From Lanius collurio (lineage: Eukaryota > Chordata > Aves > Passeriformes > Laniidae), in the NCBI GenBank assembly GCA_020086605.1, contig JACBWW010000008.1:26115441-26179440 (forward strand): DNA of 64,000 nucleotides, read 5' to 3'. A program made the position numbers and the translations under genes. Shown here one piece after another: positions 55,746-64,000 of this stretch (the stretch's first letter is position 1; each line of letters starts with the position of its first letter). The notes under the pieces were generated by a model. That model ran no database searches. It was given only the letters and a program-made list of their open reading frames with translations, and was not told the origin of the DNA.

Positions 55746-58700
55746 GTGGATTCTGGAAGCAAAGGAATGGTGACCTGATTGCTCTTTCCTGACTCACGTG
55801 AAAATTAATTTACAAGTTCAGACTAGAACTCTGGAATGCTCCAGAAGGAGGAAAGCAGGTTTTTTCCTCCCTTTTTCTGGCCCTGCAGTGCAGGGCCAGC
55901 TAAGCAGCTGTATTGGTATTCATCATTGTGTTGTAGAATTAAACCCCTGGCATTTGGAAGAGAGGTCACTGTAATCTGCCCTCCTTGTGTAAACAGCGTC
56001 TGCATTCAGGACTGTGACATTGTTGCTGGGGAGCTGCTTCTTAGTTCTGACCAATGATAGTGGATAGTGCTTAACACAAACATGACATTTTAATTTTCTA
56101 CATATGAGGAATCACAACTTTATGTGGACTGTGCATCCAAAGACAGTGTAGAGTGTATGGGCTAGATTCTGCAAATAGAAGAAAATCTTTACTAGATCTG
56201 TAGGACTTTGTTCCCCCAGAAATTTTTTCCACATGACCTTAAAACTTTCTTTTTCTGACTACAGGAAGACCAGTAGCCACAGATTTAGATTCAGCACCAT
56301 GTTCCCAGTTTTTTTCTTCTCACACTTTGGTCTTGTTATCCCATTGCGTGGGGATCCTTTCTGCTACTTGAGAAAAGTTATTCTTTATGTATGTAGCTGA
56401 TTTGAATACTCACAGCAAAATCTCTCTATGATTCCCTCAAATAACATCTAAGTTTTCCCAGCTCAAGGAGGAGTGTGTGGCTATTTTCTGTGATTCAGAT
56501 AGCTGAGTCAAAGGTCATCCAGGTTCAGAAGCTCTTCGGTTTTGTGATGGATGCTTTTTACAACTCTTGTCTAGTAAATCTGTGAAAGTCTGGTTGTGTT
56601 ATCACAGTTGTACTGGGATTTATAGCATCAGCTGTTTTCATTCAAAGGGGCATGAGGGATTATTGTTGCAGGTAATAACCAGTGCTCATGAGTACCTCAA
56701 CAAATATTTTTACTGTATTTCCACTCTTGTTTTGCTTTTCAGCTCCCTGCTGTCAAGAGACTGCTCCTTACTAAGTTCAACAGGTCACTCACTATGTAAG
56801 GACAGCCTTAATGAATATAAACAGTCAATTTCCTATTTGAAGAGACATATTTTAATAGTACTTTGATAGCAGGCAGTAAAAAACTAGTTTTTTCATTGGC
56901 TTTGACATTTTTACCTTTTAGCTACATCCTCATAGACGAACCAAAACTTCACAGGGATTTTCTTTAGTGTTTCCCTGAAACAAAGTGGATTTAATTGTTA
57001 CCGCATAAGAATTCAAACCATCTCCACTCCCACTCTTGTTCTTTGACTGATATTCACCTGATTTGTTCAAGGAGATAAAAAAACAATGCAAATAATTAGC
57101 TCTGCAAGAAGAAAAGCAATTCGCTTTAGTTCCTTGAACTGATTCATTGCAGATTCATAAGAGTACTGGAAATGATGCTAAGAGAAGTGGAAGTATCTGG
57201 AGTTTATTGGTCAGGACTGCTGAAATTGGTCAAAGAAATGTACTGTATAAACTGACTGAACTGTTCAGCATCACCAAAAAAAGACTAGAACAAAATCACC
57301 CCCTACTAAAAAATATGAACTTTTCTTTCCCATGGGTTGATATCTGTAGTTTATGAGTAGGCTGAACTTTATTCTAACAATCACTGTCTGTAGAGAGAAA
57401 TTTCTTTTGAAGGTGGATGTCCATTAGCTATGGACATAAACAATCTTCTGTTTTAGAGATGGAGCAATTCAGAATGTTGAAATCCTGTGCCCTATTTTGG
57501 TTTATACCTCATATCACACTTTAGGTGTTTTCCTCTGTTCTAATCCAAATTAGGAAAAACTTAATATTATATTAAGTTTTATGAGAATAGCTTCAGACTG
57601 GTATAACTAGAATGATTGCCTCTCCTCTGCTCAAAGTGTCTGATCTCTTTCCTAACTAATAATTTCAATCCTGTTCTGCTGCCAGAATGAAATAAGCACC
57701 TATATTGTTTAATCAGCCTGTTGAATGTAGATCAGTCAGTATCCAGTGTTGACTGGCAGCTCATTAACTGCCTTATTAACTGCCTCATGGGAAATATTGA
57801 GAGATTAAATCAACAAATTAAGAAGTTTGTTTCCATTTATTAATTTCTTTATTTCAGCTGCACAATTTTAATTAGTTAGTTATTTACTTTTCCTTACAAT
57901 TCACATCCTCCTACTATAGGCACTAATGTGGGTTAAGCTGAAGTGAGAAACATTTTAGTAAACAGTATCATGCTAAGAACAGTTTCATCAGGTTTGATAC
58001 AGAACTAGTAGATTAAAAACTCCCTTTGGTCTCCTCAGTTTTGCTGCTTTCCCCCTGGGAAGCCTCCCGTGTTTATCTGGCAAGAGGCTGGCTTTCCTGA
58101 GAGAGCCAGGCCCAAGCATCCTGGCTGGCAGGATGGGCTGCAGATGTGGCAGCACAGTCCTGCTCAGCTGCAGAGCAGTGTAAGGGTTAGCTCTCGGCTT
58201 TGGTTGAGGGCCCAAAGCCTGCATGAGCATTTCCCAGTGGCTGGAACACGAACACAATGCAGGGCAGCAGCCACTGGCCTGCCAAGCGCACTGTTCCGTG
58301 TGGGGCAGATGACGCGCGTGCCGCTCTCTGCCTTTTGTTTCCCTGTTGCCTTGGTCCCCAGCTGTGCTGAAGGGATTTGCCTCAAGAACTCTCTTTAGAG
58401 AGACTCTCTTAATGGAAACATTCTGGGGCATTTTACAAAGCAGATGCCTTACCTTGTAACACATAAACTGAAATAAAATGGCATGACTTGCACTGAAGCT
58501 CTCTTCTGTGTTGCCTAAAATAGACGGCCAGAGTTAAAAATACATAGACTGTGTTTCTCTGTGTTAATTTTACAGTCAGGCAGAGGCTGTATTTTTGTGT
58601 AGATAGTTGAAGAATGCCATAGGCAAGGTACATGGTACAGTAAACCATCCTGCCAGCAAAAAATGAAGATTGCAGGTGCAGGCAAAGTGCAGTTTGTTCA

Positions 58701-61700
58701 AAAGTCCAGTTACAGCTGAACATAGAGATCCCCTGGAGACATACCAAAATAATACTGATTTACAAGTGTGCTTTCTGCTAGAAAACTATTAAATTACATA
58801 ATCTTCAATTTCTAAAGCTTAAAAATATCCTGACACTGTTACCAGTGACCAGAAGTCAAAAATAAATTTGGTCAGAAGAATGGTTATTTAAACAACTGCA
58901 TTGTTCTTTAAAAAAAGACGTATCGTGGTGACCCTTACAGGCTAGCTCTGAGGCTTGATCTTGTTCTAGTTATAGGGAAAAATAAAATGAAAAATCGTTC
59001 TATTCTGAAGATTTTTGGTTGTTCTTAAGATTTTCCACTAGGCATTTTTACAAGAAACAACTTATTTTCTTAATTTACTTAATTTAAGTATATTATGACT
59101 TTTTAGTAGAAAAAAATGGCTTTTCACAAGCTTTTAAGAGGGCCCAGTGCTAGTAAAGTTTCATCTTGTCCATGTCCTTGAGTGGTTTCAAATATATTGT
59201 TCTTTTCTGGATTACATTCTCTAATCCTCTCAACTCCCACAAAAATTGGACATGATCTAGCAGGCAGAAGCATTAGATGAAGGTGTAGTTCTTTTCAGTT
59301 CACTGTAAGAACAGAGACAAGCCAATTTTTTTTTTTTTTTTTTTGCAGAATCAGGCTTTTCTGGATCAGAATAGGCTGCAGTTTCTAACACAGAAGAGCT
59401 GAAATTTAGATTACATCAGTTGTATCTTAATTTGATTTTATTAAGCCATAACAAATCCAGATTGGAAAAGAATACTAAAGCTCTTCTTAAGCTATAGGGA
59501 CCCCTTTAAATCCCAAAGCATTATCTCTTTGTAACGGTTCTTGAAGTTTTGAGTTATATTAGTGATGTTAAATTGAGAAAAATATGCAGTAAATCTCCAA
59601 AGACTATAGGGTTTCTTAGAGGTGTTCCCAAAAGATCACTGGAGGGAGCAGTACTACATTTGCTTCTGCCTGGTTAAATCTTCAAGATGAAAGAGAAAAC
59701 AAAATCACACAGAGTTAACTGGCCAGCAATTGTCATGAAGGTAAATAAAGATGGGAAAGAGGTAATCCTATGTGGTAGTTTGGGTCACACCGTGGCTTAG
59801 GTCTTGTACAGGACATGAAGCCTGATTACATACATACCAGCAGGTAGCAAGTGGTGAGTAATGAAGGTGATCTTTACAGAGAGGAGACTATCGCTGACTC
59901 GAACTGCTGAGACAATGAGCAGCTTTCAGGATAGCAACACCCTTTCAGTGCTGAGCATGATTCTCCCATCAGATGAGTTATCAGGGATGATGGTAAGGAC
60001 TTTGTGGTAGGCATCCATGGGGAGAAGGGCACAGGCTGACAGCTGACATGGCATATTCTTTGTGCCAATTGACAGGGGGAAAGCCACAACACTGCCCTTC
60101 AGCCAGGAGATTTGGAATCAAAGGTTTCTGAAATCAGTGGAGACTGCCTGAGAACAGACCGTGGTAAAATCAGTTACTTCTGACTTTTCTCTGGGTGAAA
60201 CAGATTATCTTGAGTTACTTTATTAAGTGCATGGAATGTATTAGCCTCAAATGTGCAAAGGGTACTGCATGTTCTGATTTTTTTCCTTTTGTCCTTGAAC
60301 TCTGTGTCTGCAAATAACTTGAGATTTGCTTACGTAGTAAGAACCAGGATATGTGGACTTACTGGATAGAGCCCTACTGTGAGTACCCCATTAGAAACTT
60401 AAGCTGTGGGCAAACTACTGCTGACATAAAATTCATATTAGCCTAGAGTTACAAAATATTTCTGTATCACGCTATTACCAAAAATTTGTATAATCTTGGA
60501 ACTGAGTTTTAAATGCAGCATTACCCCAAGAAAATTAATTTCTATTGTTTTAAATTAAACTGTGAGGCAGGTAAGTATTTGAGTATTGGAATGAACAAGC
60601 TAGATATTAATAAGTATCCACTAAGTTTTGTGTACATTGAAAAGAAACACAGAGCTGACAGGAAAGAATTCAGTGGAAACTCTTGCAAAACCACTTCAGA
60701 CCTTGTTAATAAGCAGATTTAGGATGAAGTCCACTTAAATTATTGACAAGTAAATTTTGTTCAATATAATGGAATTCCTTGTGGCTTTGAACTGGATGTG
60801 TTATTTTGCTATTGAATTTTTTGGGTTTTTTACTTTCAGGTAAACACAGTAATAAATCTATGTAGGCGATTTCTTTCTAAGTATTTGCCTAAGTATCTTT
60901 CTAAGTATTTGGTTTATGTAATGAAGTTGAACAAACAAAACCTGGAAGACCATCTGAAAACTTTGTATTTCTTTAGAAACTAGTATCACCAGACAAAAAG
61001 CTGGTTTTTTTACAATAATCTGTTCTCAAAAAAAGCTCTGTGTGTTTGCTTGGCATTGTCATTTTGATGTAAATGTATATAACTTTGTGGGGTTTGTGAG
61101 AATTTTATTCCTTGAATGGAAGAAACAAACCTGAGTATATAACTTGAAACTTTCTGTGAGAAATCAGATATTTCAGTTTTAAAATAATCACACCAAACAT
61201 TTCCTTTTAAAATGGAAGAAGATTTTTGAAGGAGCTGAAATGATGAGTTGATAAATATGTGGGCTAAAGGCAGCTTTTGTAAGACAATACAAGATCTGAG
61301 AACCACAAAACCAGGAGTGTTTTAGACACAGTGACAGAAAGCCAGGCTGCTATTACAAAATATACTGCCTGCAGATCTTAGAACAGTGCCCCAAATTGCT
61401 AACACACAGCAACACACTGAGTTTGGTTTCAACATTGTTTTTCATTTCATAAAAGCGTACAGATTTTAGTAGATGTTTAACTTTTCTCCAGCATTGGTTT
61501 GCACAGTTATAAACCACTCGGAGTCTATGTTTTTCAAGGTTTTTGCACAAGATTTCTTTTCACAGATGTTAGTTCCCAAGTCATCTGCTAATGTTGGGTA
61601 ATGGGGAATCTCCATCACATAATTGTATGGAATTGTTGTAAGAAAACAGAGCATGTAATGATAAAATCTGTTCTTAGATATTGCAAGATGACTCAAGAAT

Positions 61701-62430
61701 GTCTTGTATATAAAATCTATATTAAAGGAGATGTTGGAGAAAATTATGCAGACAGCTTTGTACTGGCTAGAGTAATTTAGAAAATATGGGGAGCTTCAAA
61801 ACAGCTCTGAGCAGAAAGAAATGTTGAAGCAATGTGAGCTAGACTGATAGCTGTCTATGCAGAAGTGCAGTAAATCTCATCCAACTTCAGTAAAACACCT
61901 ATCCTTAATAGGTAGGAAACTACAAAATTGAGAAGTGGGATTTAGAAAACAATTTGTAGGACTGTACCTCAGTACCTTAATAACATTAGCAATGAAAGGA
62001 AAGCTCTTGTGTAGGAGAGGCTTAGCTCTGGAATTCCTCAGGATAAGTGCTGGAACTAAATCTTTAATATTTGTTTGAATCAGTGACTGAGATTGGATTA
62101 ATAACAAAAATTACTGTTTCAGCCAGCAGCTCTTTAGTTGGAAAAACAGACAAATTACTTTGACAAGCACAATTCTAGGAGTGTTGGCCTGATGTAGCTG
62201 AATTATTTCTAGTGGAATTAAAGGAGTGCTAATGATGCTATTCAAAGTTCTAGTGAAGACGTTAAAGTAATTTGTGAAGTCCTACTCATTCTCATTCAAG
62301 AAACATGAATTAAAATTTGATCAGGTGCAAAGAAAACTTCTGTTCTTGCTATGGTAGTAGCTTTTCTTACATGAAAATATCACTAAAAATAATCTTTTTA
62401 GCCTAGCAAAAAATACAAGAAGGGGAAAAA
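55746..62430. other. AT-rich unique DNA with one GC-richer patch
   Basis: No gene is recognised. A GC-richer patch at about 58030-58400 carries a 158-codon minus-strand frame and a 109-codon plus-strand frame over the same bases; neither shows a motif. A T-run of about 18 bases lies at 59327-59344. A small repeat with three TAAGTAT(T/C)T units sits at about 60878-60912. Confidence 0.45.
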
Positions 62431-62520
62431 ATCATAGAATGGTTTGTGTGGGAAGGGACCTTTTAAGATCACAAAATTCCAATCCTCTGTTCCAAGGGCA
62501 GGAATATCAAAGCCCCATCC
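62431..62520 (-). mobile_element. CR1 LINE 3' tail fragment
   Basis: ATCATAGAATGGTTTGTGTG, GGAAGGGACC, then AAGATCACAAAATTCCAATC and TTCCAAGGGCAGGAATATC. These are CR1 3' landmarks on the minus strand. Only about 90 bp remain; it is a severely 5'-truncated insertion. Confidence 0.8.
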
Positions 62521-64000
62521 ATCCAATTGTCTGCTGTCTGTGAGGGGGTATTGTATGTCTCTGTAACATGTTGTAGAGGGCAGAAAGAATGCCAGGAGAA
62601 GACTGTAACACTAAGGACAGAGAAGAAATGAAAATGTAAAACCTTGATGTGAACCATAAACAAGCAGACGTAAAAGAGAATAAACTTTAGGGGAAAACTG
62701 GAAGATTATTCTTTTCCCTTAAAGCAATTAGAGGCCAGATCACTTCCCAGTAACAATACAGTCAGAGCCAAGGAAGTAGCTACTTTAAAAAAATTCTTGA
62801 GCAGCTAATTAAAAAGCTTATGCAATATGATTATTCATAATAGCAGGTGATTTGGCTGATTCGGTTGGTTTTGTCCAGCAACTGTTCCCAGTTGTTGTCT
62901 CTATGAGGGTGGATCTATAGAGAAATCTGTGGATGACAAATCAAAGATATAACAGATATAACTCAAAAATTATTTTTTGAAGACTGAACCATGATGCCAG
63001 TGTCAGCTCCTTGGAATTGCATGGTTCAGCTATTATTTTGATTGCCTTAGCACATACTTTCATTGCAGATCTAGGCAGTGATCAGCGATGATTCTTGTAT
63101 GCAGGAGTATTAGATTCTCTCACTTTAGAGTCTTTGACATATCAGGAAAAAATATGAAAGGCTGAACTAAGACTTTGTGAAGCTAAGATGCTGCCTGTTG
63201 TGGGAAGAAGATACTTTCTGGCAGCTGGGGAGGCTATGAGGCCCTCAAGCAGTGCCTGCTGCTACAGTGGCTCGGCAACACCTGCAGGACAGGTCTGGCT
63301 CACATATTCATTTCACAGCTCTGACAGGTTCCTGCTGCTTTCTTGACTGCATTTACCAATGTGTGCAAGTGAGGGGGGGTTCCTTGGGAAAAAACATGAG
63401 GAAAGGGAAAAGGCACAGGGCCATAATCACACCTTTCAGATGCCCCTTCATAGTCACCATTGCCCATGTTAGTGATAACTGCTACTGAGTTTCTAAAGCC
63501 CTGTTTGGTTGACCTCTTGCTCAGGTTGCTACAGGTTACCACACTGATAAGTGGGGCAATTGCCTTGAACTAGTACTTTCCTTTCCATGCACTATTGCTT
63601 TTCCTCCGTATGTTAACCCCTGCTAAATGTTTTGGAAGCTTTGTTTGGAGAATGTGCCTGTCTCACTGCCAAAATAAATAGAGAGTTATGAAGAAGAAAT
63701 GTTATATATATTCCTGCAGCCCAGATCTGTGCAATGGAGATAGGCTTTTCACATTATTATCTTAGTTTCTCATCCCATTTTTTTAATCAGGTATCCAACA
63801 ACATTCCTGACCATTTCCAAAACAGTGGAAATTTGCAGTGTGCACTCAAGGGGGAGTAGTGATTACGTAAACACTTCTGGGTTTTACACACTTCCCACAG
63901 AACTCTTGGATCCCTTGAGTAATAATTTTTTTTCAATAATGAAAACTGTATAAGCATTAATCATCCAACATAGCAATATCCTATACTTTAGTGGGACAGG
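62521..64000. other. Unique DNA to the window end
   Basis: No gene or dated repeat is recognised. A moderately GC-rich stretch at about 63180-63420 has short overlapping frames on both strands without motifs. Confidence 0.45.

Noticed and set aside
57988..58464. A 158-codon minus-strand frame
   Set aside because: A plus-strand frame of 109 codons covers the same stretch; neither has a domain, and the composition suggests chance in a GC-richer patch.
1..64000. CRISPR arrays, bacterial operons or ribosome-binding sites
   Set aside because: The CR1 LINEs, retroviral LTRs and low coding density show vertebrate nuclear DNA. The tandem repeats seen have no regular spacer structure.

Overview
The window looks like AT-rich, gene-poor nuclear DNA of a bird. 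The evidence is a set of CR1 LINE fragments carrying the avian 3'-terminal TCATAGAAT/ATTCTATGA motif, several class II/III-type avian LTRs, and one long betaretrovirus-like (ERVK-type) provirus. A passerine is my guess, because the LTR family at 26137 and 42414 resembles one I remember as common in songbirds; this is recall, not a search. I recognise no host protein-coding exon, tRNA, rRNA or CRISPR array. Most long reading frames here are accidental frames inside GC-rich repeats.

Layout, left to right. 325-1345: CR1 (minus). 1346-6010: unique DNA. 6010-8485: a long CR1 (plus), split at 7262-8189 by a 928-bp LTR-like insertion. 11640-12325: a second CR1 (plus), nearly identical to the first over about 400 bp. 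15972-16660: CR1 (minus) holding an AT-rich quasi-palindrome and an exact 57-bp duplication around a single N. 19460-19775: solo LTR (minus) with a clear TATA box and poly(A) signal. 19850-20700: very old CR1 (plus). 26137-27224: about 1.1-kb solo LTR (minus) with an internal minisatellite. 27225-42413: mostly unique DNA with a CpG cluster at 34530-34830. 42414-43083: truncated second copy of the 26137 LTR. 45040-45700: unclassified GC-rich block. 46469-54217: the provirus. 54566-55745: CR1 (minus), split by a 729-bp LTR-like insertion. 62431-62520: CR1 3' tail. The remainder is unique DNA.

The provirus is the main object. It lies on the minus strand, 7,749 bp long, bounded by LTRs of 591 and 593 bp and by a perfect 6-bp target-site duplication (AAAGTC). 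It has a perfect polypurine tract next to the 3' LTR and the order leader-gag-pro-pol-env remnant. Gag, pro and RT lie in three successive frames (each -1 relative to the last), and the gag-pro junction keeps a textbook G GGA AAC slippery heptamer directly before the gag stop. RT keeps YMDD and integrase keeps D,D-35-E. However, gag has an early stop and several frameshifts, RNase H has lost catalytic residues, and nearly all of env is deleted. It is a defective fossil. The LTRs differ at roughly 5% of sites by eye, with the differences bunched toward the outer ends.

I found no convincing undescribed biological system. The most useful leads are the nested insertions (LTR-like elements inside CR1s), the unusual leader and primer-binding region of the provirus, the CpG cluster, and a probable assembly artefact at 16424-16538.
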